64,000 nucleotides of DNA from positions 41,276-105,275 of the forward strand of contig CALMSR010000059.1 in assembly GCA_937872465.1 (NCBI GenBank), given 5' to 3'. Positions 25,119 to 34,591 of this stretch are shown piece by piece. The notes beneath the pieces were generated by a model. That model had not been told where the DNA came from. It was given only the letters and a program-made list of their open reading frames with translations, and did no database searches. A program made the position numbers and the translations under genes. Positions within the stretch are counted from its first letter, which is position 1, and each line of letters opens with the position of its first letter. This stretch comes from an uncultured Paracoccaceae bacterium. GTDB lineage: Bacteria; Pseudomonadota; Alphaproteobacteria; Rhodobacterales; Rhodobacteraceae.

Positions 25119-26246
25119 GTGACGATTCGTGCCGTGTCAGGCGCCGGCCTCGCAGCCGGTGTCGCATTGCTCGCCTATCCCGGTTTCGTCCATGCGGCGG
25201 CGCTCGAGAATGCCGTACCGCAGCCGGTCCGGCTCCTCTACGAAGACGGGACCTATGGCGAGATCGGCCTCGTCTATGTCGATCCGCATCAGAGCGGCGA
25301 CGACGCGACCGATCCGACCTCGGGCCTGACCTTCAGCGGCAATACCGGCGACGTGTTCAATTCGCGGACGCATGTCGGGGCGGCGCTGAAGGGCGACATC
25401 AACGACCGGCTGTCCTATCTGCTCGTGCTCGATCAGCCCTATGCGGTCGATACTTCATACGGGCCGGGCAGCTTTCCCGGCGGCTTCCCCTATGACGGCA
25501 CGACCGCCAAGGTCCAAACCTACCAATTGACCGGGGTACTGGCCTACGACCTGAACGATCGGGTCAAGGGCTATGCCGGCCTCAGGGCGGAGCGGCTCGA
25601 TGCCAAGGCGACGATCCCCTTCATCGCCGACTATTCGATCGATGCGGGTGAAAACTGGGGCTACGGCTATCTGGCCGGCGTGGCCTATGCCCGCCAGGAA
25701 ATCGGCCTGCGCGTGTCGCTCACCTATTTCTCCGGGATCGACCATTCCCTCGATTCGGACGAATTCTCCACCGCGACCGGCGCGCAATCGACGCAGACCG
25801 ACATCGACACACCGCAATCGGCAACGCTCGACTTCCAGACCGGCCTCAACCCGAAGACGCTGCTGTTCGGCTCGGTCCGCTGGACGGATTGGTCGGACTT
25901 CAGCATCGAGCCGCCAGTCTACACGCAGGTCACGGACCGCCCGCTGGTCGACTACCAGGACGATTGGTGGACCTATACGCTCGGGCTCGGCCGGCAGTTC
26001 ACCGATGACCTCGCAGGGTCCTTCTTCGTGAGCTACGAGCCCTCGGTGGGCGGCACCATGACCTCGCTCGGACCCTATGACGGCAGATCCACCGCAACGG
26101 CGGCGCTGAGCTATGATTACGAGCGGTTCAACTTCCTCGGGGCGCTGAGCTACGGGGTGCTGGGCGACACCCACAATCTGCTCGACACCGACTACAACGA
26201 CGGCTCGATTTTGGGCATGTCGTTGCGGGTCGGCTACAACTTCTAG
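25119..26246 (+). CDS. Outer-membrane beta-barrel, OmpP1/FadL family
   Basis: The 375-residue protein starts at GTG 25119, 8 bases after GGAGG. It has a signal peptide (VTIRAVSGAGLAAGVALLAY, cleavage near FVHAAA) and alternating aromatic beta strands, and ends with the outer-membrane terminal phenylalanine (MSLRVGYNF). Segments such as LSYLLVLDQPYAVDTSYG, AGLRAERLDAKATIPFIADYSI and TLDFQTGLNPKTLLFGSVRWTDWSDFSI match FadL-type hydrophobic-substrate channels, although those are usually longer (about 400-450 residues). Placed between a hexonate and a polyol cluster it may help uptake across the outer membrane, but that is inference from position. Confidence 0.8.
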   Translation: MTIRAVSGAGLAAGVALLAYPGFVHAAALENAVPQPVRLLYEDGTYGEIGLVYVDPHQSGDDATDPTSGLTFSGNTGDVFNSRTHVGAALKGDINDRLSYLLVLDQPYAVDTSYGPGSFPGGFPYDGTTAKVQTYQLTGVLAYDLNDRVKGYAGLRAERLDAKATIPFIADYSIDAGENWGYGYLAGVAYARQEIGLRVSLTYFSGIDHSLDSDEFSTATGAQSTQTDIDTPQSATLDFQTGLNPKTLLFGSVRWTDWSDFSIEPPVYTQVTDRPLVDYQDDWWTYTLGLGRQFTDDLAGSFFVSYEPSVGGTMTSLGPYDGRSTATAALSYDYERFNFLGALSYGVLGDTHNLLDTDYNDGSILGMSLRVGYNF

Positions 26247-26622
26247 AAGATCTGTGCGCGGTGGGCAGGCTCGCGCCCCGAGGCATGCGAATGGCGGAGA
26301 TCCTGGCGCTCGCACCGCGCTGAGTGAACCAGCCGGCGCGACAGCGTCATCCTGAGTGTGCGCGACGGCGCCGGCTGGAAAGCCGAACCGAGGCGCGCTC
26401 TGCCAGAAGGCGTCCGGCTCGTCCATCCGCTGCCCGGCACCGAAGCCCCCTGCGGCCGGCCGTCGAACGGCCCCCCGACACTCCGCCGCTTCGGGTCCCT
26501 CGACGCCGTCTCCGCCGCCCGTTGTCGCCTCCTCGAACAGGACCGCGACATCATCGCCGCCAACACCGCCTTCCACGGTTGGCCCGAGCCCGATCCCGCA
26601 AACCGATCAGGTATGTCCGGTA
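26247..26622. other. 376-base region with an IS630 relic
   Basis: Between the convergent porin gene and the ABC ATPase gene. It holds the transposase fragment listed separately at 26328-26600. The rest shows no gene, and I see no strong terminator for the porin gene. Confidence 0.5.
26328..26600 (+). pseudogene. Decayed IS630-type transposase C-terminal fragment
   Basis: An open frame encodes VRDGAGWK, LPEGVRLVHPLPG, FGSLDAVSAARCRLLEQ and IIAANTAFHGWP. This is the order of motifs at the end of IS630-family transposases (DGAGWH..., LPPYSPELxPxE..., aaRCrxL..., FHWWP). The stretch after HPLPG does not match, and the catalytic glutamate region (PELxPxE) is lost, which suggests a frameshift or deletion. 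No terminal repeats, TA duplication or N-terminal half are visible. It is a relic of an insertion between two catabolic clusters. Confidence 0.6.
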
Positions 26623-27684
<1,062 letters not shown>

Positions 27685-27695
27685 GTCGGTCCTCC

Positions 27696-28745
27696 CTATT
27701 GCGGCAGCTCGATCTGCATCTTCACGTCGGCCGGAGGGGCGGACGCGGCGATCTCGAAGGCGCGGACGCTGTCGTCGAAGGCGAAGGTCCGGGTGATGAG
27801 CGGCTTCACGTCGATCGTGCCCGACGCGAGCATGGCGACGCAGCGCGGAAAGACGTGGGCGTAGCGGAAGATGTTCTCGACCCGCGCCTCGCGGATCATC
27901 GCCGCGCCGGCGTCATAGGCGATCGGGTCGGGCTGGCCGCCGATCATCACCACGCAGCCGCCCGGGGCCAGCGGCTCGAAGACCCTGGCCGCGGCATGGG
28001 GCGAGCCGGTCGCCTCGAAGACGAGGTCGCAGCCCCAGCCGTCCGTATCGGCCCGGAGGCGCTCGGCGATGTCCTCGCGGCCCACGTTCACGCCGGTGAT
28101 CGCGGGGCTCAGGCTCTCGGCGATCTCGAGCTTCTTCTCGGCGAGATCGGTGACATAGACCCGCGCGCAGCCGGCCGCGAGCGCGGAGAGCGCGGTCACG
28201 AGCCCGATGGGCCCGGCGCCCATGACCACGGCGATGTCGCCGGGCCTGACCCGCGCCTTGGTCGCCGCGTGAACGCCCACGGCGAGCGGCTCAACCATGG
28301 CGGCCTCGGCGAAGCTCACCGAATCTGGGAGCCTGAAGGTAAAGGCCTCGGGGTGGGTGCAGGTCGGCCGCAGGATGCCGTGGATCGGCGGGGTCGCCCA
28401 GAAGCGCACCGCGGGGTCGACGTTGTACATCCCCAGCCGGGTGGCCCTGGAATTTGGGTCCGGGATGCCGGGCTCCATGCAGACCCGGTCGCCCGGCTTC
28501 AGCGTGGCGACCTCGGAGCCGGTCTCGATCACCGTGCCCGAGGCCTCGTGGCCGAGGATCATCGGCGCCTCGACCACGAAGGGGCCGATCCTGCCGTGGG
28601 TGTAGTAATGCACGTCGGAGCCGCAGATCCCCACCGTATGCAGCTTGATCCGCACGTCGCGGGGGCCGAGGCCCTCCTCCGCCGCCTCGATGGGGAAATC
28701 GCGGAGCGAGAGCTCGTCCTTGCGTTCGAGGACCAGGGATTTCAT
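27696..28745 (-). CDS. Zinc-dependent polyol dehydrogenase (xylitol/sorbitol type)
   Basis: The 349-residue medium-chain dehydrogenase oxidises a sugar alcohol to a ketose with NAD. Features are [37 protein letters not shown], then EPLAVGVHA and the nucleotide loop [12 protein letters not shown]. As in many xylitol and sorbitol dehydrogenases, the four structural-zinc cysteines are not present in the usual cluster ([17 protein letters not shown]). It sits inside the ABC operon, between the small membrane protein and the ATPase, with only 3-11 bases between genes. The imported substrate is therefore probably its substrate. D-xylulose made from xylitol could enter through xylB. Confidence 0.85.
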   Translation of the reverse strand: MKSLVLERKDELSLRDFPIEAAEEGLGPRDVRIKLHTVGICGSDVHYYTHGRIGPFVVEAPMILGHEASGTVIETGSEVATLKPGDRVCMEPGIPDPNSRATRLGMYNVDPAVRFWATPPIHGILRPTCTHPEAFTFRLPDSVSFAEAAMVEPLAVGVHAATKARVRPGDIAVVMGAGPIGLVTALSALAAGCARVYVTDLAEKKLEIAESLSPAITGVNVGREDIAERLRADTDGWGCDLVFEATGSPHAAARVFEPLAPGGCVVMIGGQPDPIAYDAGAAMIREARVENIFRYAHVFPRCVAMLASGTIDVKPLITRTFAFDDSVRAFEIAASAPPADVKMQIELPQ

Positions 28746-28748
28746 CGC

Positions 28749-28991
28749 TCACCCCCTCCTTACGATATGGACGGCGATGGCCAGCGAGAGGGCGTTGCCG
28801 ATCCAGATCGACAGGCCCGCGGGCTCGAGAAACCGGAACCAGAGCAGCGAGATCGCGACCCAGATCACCACGCCGATGAAGCAGCGGTCGAACCAGTTGG
28901 TCTGGATCGGGAGGAAGCCGGCCCGCTCCCGGATCGCCGGGGCGTCCTCTTCGGATACGTCGATGGGGTCGATATCCTGCGAGTTTGCCAT
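28749..28991 (-). CDS. Small two-helix membrane protein in the polyol ABC operon
   Basis: This 80-residue protein has an acidic N-terminus, a conserved-looking IQTNWFDRCFIGVVIWVAISL first helix and a second helix near residues 58-75, ending HIVRRG. Similar small proteins accompany some MalFGK-type polyol and glycerol transporters (the DUF2160 type is one example), but I cannot prove family membership. It is 4 bases from its neighbours on both sides, so it is cotranslated with the permease and the dehydrogenase. It may be an accessory subunit. Confidence 0.7.
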   Translation of the reverse strand: MANSQDIDPIDVSEEDAPAIRERAGFLPIQTNWFDRCFIGVVIWVAISLLWFRFLEPAGLSIWIGNALSLAIAVHIVRRG

Positions 28992-28995
28992 GGGA

Positions 28996-29832
28996 TCACC
29001 CTTTCACCGCGCCGAAGGTGAGGCCGGCGACGATATGGCGCTGCACCAGGCTGAAGATGATCAGCGCCGGGATCAGCGTGAAGACCGATATCGCGGCCAT
29101 GATGCCCCAGGACGTGCCGGTCGTGGTGATGTATTCCGACAGGCCGGTCGTCAGCGTGCGGGCGTTGAAGTTCGTCAGCGTCGCCGCCAGCAGGTATTCG
29201 TTCCAGGCGAAGACCCAGGTCAGGATCAGCGTGACCGCGAGGCCCGGCCGGCAGAGCGGGAAGACGATTTCGGTGATCACCTTCCAGGAACTCGCGCCGT
29301 CGACGAAGGCCGCCTCGTCGAGCTCCTTCGGGATGCCGTCGAGCGTCGGGCGCAGCGTCCAGATCGCGAAGGGCAGGTTGAAGGTGCAATAGACGAGGAT
29401 CATGCCGGTCCGGGTGTCGAGCAACGTGAAGTTCCCGATCCGGTAGACCTGGGTCAGCAAGAGGAAGAGCGGCAGGAGGAAGACCGCCGGCGGGGCCATG
29501 CGGTTGGTGATGGTCCAGAAGAAGATGCTCTCCTTGCCGCCGAAGTCGAAGCGCGACAGCGCGTAGCAGGCGAGAAAGCCGAGCGTGGTCACCAGGAGCG
29601 CGTTGCAGGAGGAGATGATCAGCGAATTGAGCATGTAGCCGCGCAGCGTGCTGTCGTTCAGCACGTCGATGTAGTTCTGCCAGTAGGCGGAGCGCAGGAT
29701 CACTTCCGGGGTGGAGAAGAGCTCCACCGCCGGCTTCACCGAGATCACGAAGAGCCAGTAGATTGGAAACAGCGTCAGGAAGCTGACGAAGGTCCAGAAC
29801 AGGACCGAAAGCCACGGGTTTCCACGCTTCAT
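28996..29832 (-). CDS. ABC transporter permease, MalG type
   Basis: The 278-residue protein has six hydrophobic segments and the cytoplasmic EAA loop (DEAAFVDGASSWKVITEIVFPL) that docks onto the ATPase. It pairs with the MalF-type permease upstream, whose stop is 4 bases away. The ending (LVQRHIVAGLTFGAVKG) is typical of MalG-type subunits. It belongs to the binding-protein-dependent sugar/polyol importer. Confidence 0.92.
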   Translation of the reverse strand: MKRGNPWLSVLFWTFVSFLTLFPIYWLFVISVKPAVELFSTPEVILRSAYWQNYIDVLNDSTLRGYMLNSLIISSCNALLVTTLGFLACYALSRFDFGGKESIFFWTITNRMAPPAVFLLPLFLLLTQVYRIGNFTLLDTRTGMILVYCTFNLPFAIWTLRPTLDGIPKELDEAAFVDGASSWKVITEIVFPLCRPGLAVTLILTWVFAWNEYLLAATLTNFNARTLTTGLSEYITTTGTSWGIMAAISVFTLIPALIIFSLVQRHIVAGLTFGAVKG

Positions 29833-29836
29833 CGGC

Positions 29837-30715
29837 TCAGTCCTTCTTGGGGTTGCGCGGCGCGAGCATGCTCACGTAGAGCAGCCAGCAGACCACGATC
29901 GTGAGATAGAGCACGATCAGCGAGACGGCCGAGCCGTAGCCGTAGCTCGTGCGCGGGAACACCTCCCGGAAGATGTGCACGCCGAGGAAGCGGGTGGCCG
30001 AGCCCGGGCCGCCGCCGGTGAGCATGAGCACCTCGTCGACGATCCTGAGCGCGTCCATCAGCCGGATGAAGACGGTGGCCATGAGCGCGGGCAGGATCAT
30101 CGGCAGGGTGATGTGCCAGAAGATCTGCCGCTTGCCCGCGCCGTCGATCTGCGCCTGCTCGAAGGGGTCGGGCGGCAGCGAGACCAGGGCGGCGATCAGC
30201 GTCAGGGTGACGAGCGGCGTCCAGTGCCAGATGTCCATGATCACGGTCACCACGAAGGCCGCGACCGCGCTCTGGCCGATGTTCAGCTCGTAGCCGAACC
30301 AGCTGTCGAGGAAATGCGGGATGATGCCGATCGAGGGCGTGGTCATCAGCTTCCACACCGAGCCGACGATGATCGGCGCCATGATGAGCGGCAGCGTGTG
30401 GATGGTGCGGAAGAAGGCCTTGCCCGGGAAATCCTTCATGAAGGCCTGGGCGAGAAGATAGCCAATGACCAGCTCGCTCAGCACCGCGAAGGTCACGAAG
30501 GCCAGCGTCACCCCGAGCGACGCGAGGAAGCCGGGGTCGAATACGAGCTTCCGGAAGTTGTCGGCGCCGATGAAGATGATGTCGGGATTCACCGCGGCCG
30601 GGTTCCACTGATGGAACGACAGCCAGATGATGTAGAGGAAGGGGACCACGCCGAAGAGGAAGAGGATGATCATCGTCGGAGCGAGCAGTATCCAGCCGAG
30701 TCTGTTGGATCGCAT
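29837..30715 (-). CDS. ABC transporter permease, MalF type
   Basis: The 292-residue protein has six transmembrane segments. The first starts at LGWILLAPTMIILFLFGVVPF, and the EAA-like loop is FEQAQIDGAGKRQIFWHITLPMI. It is the partner of the MalG-type permease. A 102-base gap rich in GC hairpins separates it from the binding-protein gene upstream, which usually lowers permease expression relative to the receptor. Confidence 0.92.
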   Translation of the reverse strand: MRSNRLGWILLAPTMIILFLFGVVPFLYIIWLSFHQWNPAAVNPDIIFIGADNFRKLVFDPGFLASLGVTLAFVTFAVLSELVIGYLLAQAFMKDFPGKAFFRTIHTLPLIMAPIIVGSVWKLMTTPSIGIIPHFLDSWFGYELNIGQSAVAAFVVTVIMDIWHWTPLVTLTLIAALVSLPPDPFEQAQIDGAGKRQIFWHITLPMILPALMATVFIRLMDALRIVDEVLMLTGGGPGSATRFLGVHIFREVFPRTSYGYGSAVSLIVLYLTIVVCWLLYVSMLAPRNPKKD

Positions 30716-30817
30716 CTGCCTGACCCCCCTGGTTGCGATGCACGGGCTGTTCGGGTTCCGCCGAGGCGGCGCGGGGCGGGCCGCCGCGAAACGGCGACCC
30801 GCATCTGCGGAGGATGC

Positions 30818-32269
30818 CTACTGGCGGTAGCCGAGGTTGCTCAGCTCTTCCTCGGCCTGGGCGGCCATCATGTCCAACCCCTCGTCGACGGAGAGATCGC
30901 CGGTCAGGATCTGGTAGAAGGTCGGCGCCGTGGCCTCGATCACCTGCCGGTGGAACGGATAGGGCGGGGCGCCCTTGAAGAGGCGGCCGTCGTCGCGCAG
31001 CATCGAGTAGTAGCCGCCCAGTTCCGCGTCGAGCGCCTGGACGCTCGGCGCGTCATAGGTGGAGGTCAGGGTGATGCGCGGGGCGGCCACGGCCCATGCC
31101 TCCTGCACCTCCGGCAGTGCCATGAACTGCAGGAAGAGGAGCGCGGCGTCCTGATTGCCCGAGGTCACCGGCAGGCCGAAGGCGCCGCCGTCGTAGTAGC
31201 CGACATAGCCCTCGCCGCTCTCGGCGGCTTCCATGACGCCGTCGGAGAGGGGCGGCAGCGCCACGCCCACGTTGCCGACGACCTTGGACTGGGATTCGTC
31301 CGAGGCGATCCAGGCCGCGTTCTCGCCGTAGATCAGCCCCTGGGCGACCCGGCCGGCCGCGAAGGTGGTGGCGGTCTCGGACCAGGTGGATTGCACCGAT
31401 TCCGGCGGCGCGATGTCGCGCAGGTGGAGCCACCAGGTCAGCGCCTCCTTGGCGGTGTCCGAGTTCATGCTGCCGCCGTTCTCGACCGAAGCGGCGTAGT
31501 TGTTCCCGGCGTCGATGCCCCAGTTGTAGACGCCGAAGGTCGGCGCGACGGATTCGAAGAACTCGTACCAGGAGGCCGGGTGCCCGGTATGGGCCTGGGC
31601 CGTCGTGCCCCAGAGATCCATGTCGTGGTCCTTGCCCCATTGGGTGAAGAACTCGGCGATCTCGGTGTATTCCTCGTGGGTCGTGGCCGGCGCGAGCGGA
31701 CGGCCGTATTGCGCCTCGAAGGCGGCCTGGACGTCCGGATCGTTGAACAGGTCGGTCCGGTAGAGATAGATCTTGATGAAGGCCTCCATCGGGATCCCGA
31801 AGAGGTCGCCGTTGTCGCCCCGGAAGTTGTCCGCGAAGGTGGTGAAGTTCTCCTCCGAGAAATTCGCCGCCTTCAGCTCGGGCTTCTCGTTCAGCGCCGC
31901 GGTGATATCCACCAGGAAGTCGCGCGCGAGGTAGAAATAGATGATGTCCTGCTCGATATAGACCATGTCATAGATGCCGGTCTGGGCTTCCATGTCCTTG
32001 ATGGCCTTGTCGTACATCTGGTCCCAGGAGGTGGTCTCGATGTCGACGCCGATGCCGGTCAGTTCCTCGAACTTCGGTGCGAGAACGTCCGAGATGAAGT
32101 TGGACGGCGGCGTCGATTCCGTCACGCCCCGGAGCGTCACCCCGTCGAACTGCGCCCCGGCCTCCTGCCACCATTCGGCATTCTCGATCGGCAGATCCTG
32201 CGCGACCACGGCGCCGGTCGCCAGCGCGAGCGCCAGCACGGACGCGCTGAACCTCAATGCGATTTTCAT
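30818..32269 (-). CDS. ABC transporter solute-binding protein for a polyol or sugar
   Basis: The 483-residue periplasmic receptor has a signal peptide (MKIALRFSASVLALALATG, cleavage after AVVAQ). The rest is an extracellular solute-binding family 1 fold: VLAPKFEELTGIGVDIETTSWDQMYDKAI, IYDMVYIEQDIIYFYL, DLFGIPMEAFIKIYLYRTDLF and FMALPEVQEAWAVAAPRI. It is longer than maltose-type proteins (about 400). The start at ATG 32269 follows GGGAGGAAG. It is the first gene of the leftward operon and diverges from the SorC regulator. Confidence 0.92.
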   Translation of the reverse strand: MKIALRFSASVLALALATGAVVAQDLPIENAEWWQEAGAQFDGVTLRGVTESTPPSNFISDVLAPKFEELTGIGVDIETTSWDQMYDKAIKDMEAQTGIYDMVYIEQDIIYFYLARDFLVDITAALNEKPELKAANFSEENFTTFADNFRGDNGDLFGIPMEAFIKIYLYRTDLFNDPDVQAAFEAQYGRPLAPATTHEEYTEIAEFFTQWGKDHDMDLWGTTAQAHTGHPASWYEFFESVAPTFGVYNWGIDAGNNYAASVENGGSMNSDTAKEALTWWLHLRDIAPPESVQSTWSETATTFAAGRVAQGLIYGENAAWIASDESQSKVVGNVGVALPPLSDGVMEAAESGEGYVGYYDGGAFGLPVTSGNQDAALLFLQFMALPEVQEAWAVAAPRITLTSTYDAPSVQALDAELGGYYSMLRDDGRLFKGAPPYPFHRQVIEATAPTFYQILTGDLSVDEGLDMMAAQAEEELSNLGYRQ

Positions 32270-32367
32270 GGACTTCCTCCCTGGTCGGTGACGCCACTCC
32301 TCGCGAGTGGCGCCCTTCGGGCAGGGGAAGAAACGCACCCTTGCCCACCGCTCCAGTAAACAGGTGT

Positions 32368-32420
32368 ATGCTCTTCGATGCAAGAGCATTTGCATCTGCA
32401 ATGGTTGTGATGCAGATGTA
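32368..32420. promoter_or_regulatory. Two inverted repeats between the ABC operon and the SorC gene
   Basis: ATGCTCTT / AAGAGCAT (8-base arms, 6-base loop, 32368-32389) and CATCTGC / GCAGATG (7-base arms, 12-base loop, 32393-32418) sit in the divergent promoter. Their centres are 27 bases apart. SorC-family regulators bind paired inverted repeats near their own gene, so these are good operator candidates. Confidence 0.5.
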
Positions 32421-32483
32421 TTATGTGCATTCTGAACGAACCAGCCGCGACCGCGCCACCTCCGAAAACGGGAAGGTCCCGAC

Positions 32484-33437
32484 ATGTCCCCGGACGCGCA
32501 TGACGACAGCGACGCCTTCCTGAGCGAGGTGTGCTGGCATTATTTCGTCAACGAGATGACCCAGGCCGAGGTTGCCAGGGCGCTCGGCGTGACGCGGCTG
32601 CGGGTCAATCAGGCGATCCAGCGGGCGCGGCAGCTCGGCATCGTGAAGGTGCAGATCGAGTCGCCCCTCCTGGCGCGGCTCGAGCTCCAGGAGCGGCTGC
32701 AGGCCGACCTCGGGGTGAAGAAGGTCCTCGTCGCCCCGGCGCATCGCGACGCCTATGATTGCCACGTGCCCGCCGGTGCGGCCCTTGCGAAATACCTGGT
32801 CGAGTGCCTGAAGGCCGGGTCCTGGAGCAAGATCGGCGTCGCATGGGGCATGACGCTGCAATGCGCCTCCGAGAGGATCGCGCGGCAGCCCCAGCCGGGC
32901 CTCGAGATCGTCTCGATGATCGGCGGCACCACGACCGGCGCTTCCTTCAACGCCTTCGGCATCGCCTCCGGCTTCGCCGAGCGCTTCGATGCGCATTATT
33001 CGCTGCTCGCAGCGCCGATCTATCTGTCGGAGGGCGTGGACCGCGACGTCTTCCTCTCGCAGGAGATCTTCCGCAGCCATTTCGAGAAATGCCGGGCGCT
33101 CGACGCCGCGGTCCTGGTCGTCGGCGACGTCTCGCCGCGCTCCTATCTGGTCTCGAACGGATTGCCGAAGGAGGTGGCGCCCAGGGACCTGACCGCCGCG
33201 GGGGCCGTGGGCGATCTCCTGGGGCATTTCCTGGATCAGGAGGGGAACGAGATCCCGCATCCGCTCAACCAGCGCACAATCGGCGTCGATCTGGAGATGC
33301 TGGCGGCGATCCCGTGGAAGATCCTCGCGGCCGCCGGGCCGCACAAGGTCGACATCATCCGCGCGGCGACGAGGCGCGGGCTCGTCGATGTCCTGATCAC
33401 CGACGACGTCACCGCGGAACTGCTGGCCGAACCCTGA
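32484..33437 (+). CDS. SorC-family sugar-responsive transcriptional regulator
   Basis: The 317-residue protein has an N-terminal helix-turn-helix (HYFVNEMTQAEVARALGVTRLRVNQAIQRARQLG) and a C-terminal sugar-phosphate isomerase-like ligand domain (about 60-315). Typical stretches there include IGVAWGMTL, IVSMIGGT, SLLAAPIYL and AVLVVGDVS. Members sense phosphorylated sugars or polyols and act as tetramers. Its divergent position relative to the ABC operon and its lead position before the epimerase-kinase genes suggest it controls both. Confidence 0.9.
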   Translation: MSPDAHDDSDAFLSEVCWHYFVNEMTQAEVARALGVTRLRVNQAIQRARQLGIVKVQIESPLLARLELQERLQADLGVKKVLVAPAHRDAYDCHVPAGAALAKYLVECLKAGSWSKIGVAWGMTLQCASERIARQPQPGLEIVSMIGGTTTGASFNAFGIASGFAERFDAHYSLLAAPIYLSEGVDRDVFLSQEIFRSHFEKCRALDAAVLVVGDVSPRSYLVSNGLPKEVAPRDLTAAGAVGDLLGHFLDQEGNEIPHPLNQRTIGVDLEMLAAIPWKILAAAGPHKVDIIRAATRRGLVDVLITDDVTAELLAEP

Positions 33438-33457
33438 GAGCCGGTCTCGCGCATGCA

Positions 33458-33480
33458 GTTTGTTGCGTTGCAGCACAAAC
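33458..33480. promoter_or_regulatory. Inverted repeat before the epimerase operon
   Basis: GTTTGT and ACAAAC arms flank 11 bases just after the SorC stop. CAGGA/TCCTG arms follow at 33480-33496. About 100 bases on, near 33587-33597, lies ACATAATATGT; ACATAATA also occurs (other strand) before the SorC gene. These could be operators for the rightward operon; no function is shown. Confidence 0.3.
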
Positions 33481-33657
33481 AGGATTTCGTGTCCTGATGC
33501 CGGGATTCATCGCTAAACCTGCGTCCAAACGGTGGTCTGTTGCGCATTGGATGGCTGGTGCAGGGCGGCGGCCCCGGCGTGTGACATAATATGTTGTGAT
33601 AAGCATCAAATCAGTGTATCTCGTTTCCCGGGTGACCGGACGGGAGGGAATCGGACC

Positions 33658-34542
33658 ATGAGGCGTTTGGGGATCCACTCGTTCGTGTGGACCGGCGGCC
33701 AGACCCAGGACGGCCTGGAGATGGCCCTCGAGAAATCGGCCGAGCACGGCTACCGGATGATCGAATTCGCCTATCTCCGCCCGGAGCGCTTCGACCTCGA
33801 CCGCCTGTCGCGGAAGGCGCGCGGCCTCGACATCGAGATCGTGGTGACCATGGGACTCCCGGCAGAGGCCGACGTCTCGAGCGAGGATGCGGCCGCGGTG
33901 GCGAAGGGCAAGGCGCTGCTCTCGGATGCGGTGAAGGCGGTTCGCGACATCGGCGGCATCCGGCTCGGTGGCATCCTCTATTCCATGCACGGGAAATACG
34001 CCCGCCAGCCGACCCGGCGGGGCTGGATGAACAGCGCCGAGACCATCGCCGCGACCGCCGAGGTGGCGAAGGACTGCGGCGTCGAGATCGTGCTCGAAGT
34101 GGTCAACCGCTTCGAATCGAACCTTCTCAACACCACGGCGCAGGGCCTGAGGTTCCTGCGCGACACCGGGCGCGACGATGTCTTCCTGCATCTCGACTCG
34201 TTCCACATGAACATCGAGGAGGCCGATCCCGCGGCCGCGATCCGCCTCGCCGGCGACAAGGTCAGCTATTACCACATCGGCGAGAACTACCGCGGCTATC
34301 TCGGCACCGGCACCGTCGATTTCGATGCGGTCTTCGGGGCGCTGATCGACATCGGCTACGACCGCGACATCGTCTTCGAGAGCTTCTCGACCGCGATCGT
34401 GGACGAGGGCCTGTCGCTTGTCTGCGGCATCTGGCGCGATACCTGGACCGACAACGATCGGCTGGCGGCCCATGCCAGGACCTTCATCGAGATGAAGTGG
34501 CAAGAGGCGCAGAGGCGGCACGCCACCAACGCGGGGGCCTGA
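33658..34542 (+). CDS. Ketose 3-epimerase (D-tagatose/D-psicose 3-epimerase family)
   Basis: This TIM-barrel enzyme would epimerise ketohexoses at C3 (for example D-fructose/D-psicose or D-tagatose/D-sorbose) with a divalent metal. The 294 residues align by eye with D-psicose 3-epimerase of Agrobacterium. The metal-binding glutamate is in LEVVNRFESNLLNT, the aspartate in HLDSFHMNIEEAD, the histidine in YYHIGENYRGYLG and the last glutamate in VFESFSTAI. It starts at ATG 33658 after GGGAGGG. It is the first gene of a run of five rare-sugar genes, which fits a role in channelling unusual ketoses. Confidence 0.85.
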   Translation: MRRLGIHSFVWTGGQTQDGLEMALEKSAEHGYRMIEFAYLRPERFDLDRLSRKARGLDIEIVVTMGLPAEADVSSEDAAAVAKGKALLSDAVKAVRDIGGIRLGGILYSMHGKYARQPTRRGWMNSAETIAATAEVAKDCGVEIVLEVVNRFESNLLNTTAQGLRFLRDTGRDDVFLHLDSFHMNIEEADPAAAIRLAGDKVSYYHIGENYRGYLGTGTVDFDAVFGALIDIGYDRDIVFESFSTAIVDEGLSLVCGIWRDTWTDNDRLAAHARTFIEMKWQEAQRRHATNAGA

Positions 34543-34591
34543 CCGCGCCCGGTCCGCCGAAAGAGGAGCCGCGAGGCAAGCGACCGCAGCG

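Noticed and set aside
29975..32359. Open frame of 794 codons antisense to the ABC permease and binding-protein genes
   Set aside because: It crosses two well-supported genes and their gap, with low-complexity Arg/His/Gly/Asp content. Length alone is not evidence at this GC content.
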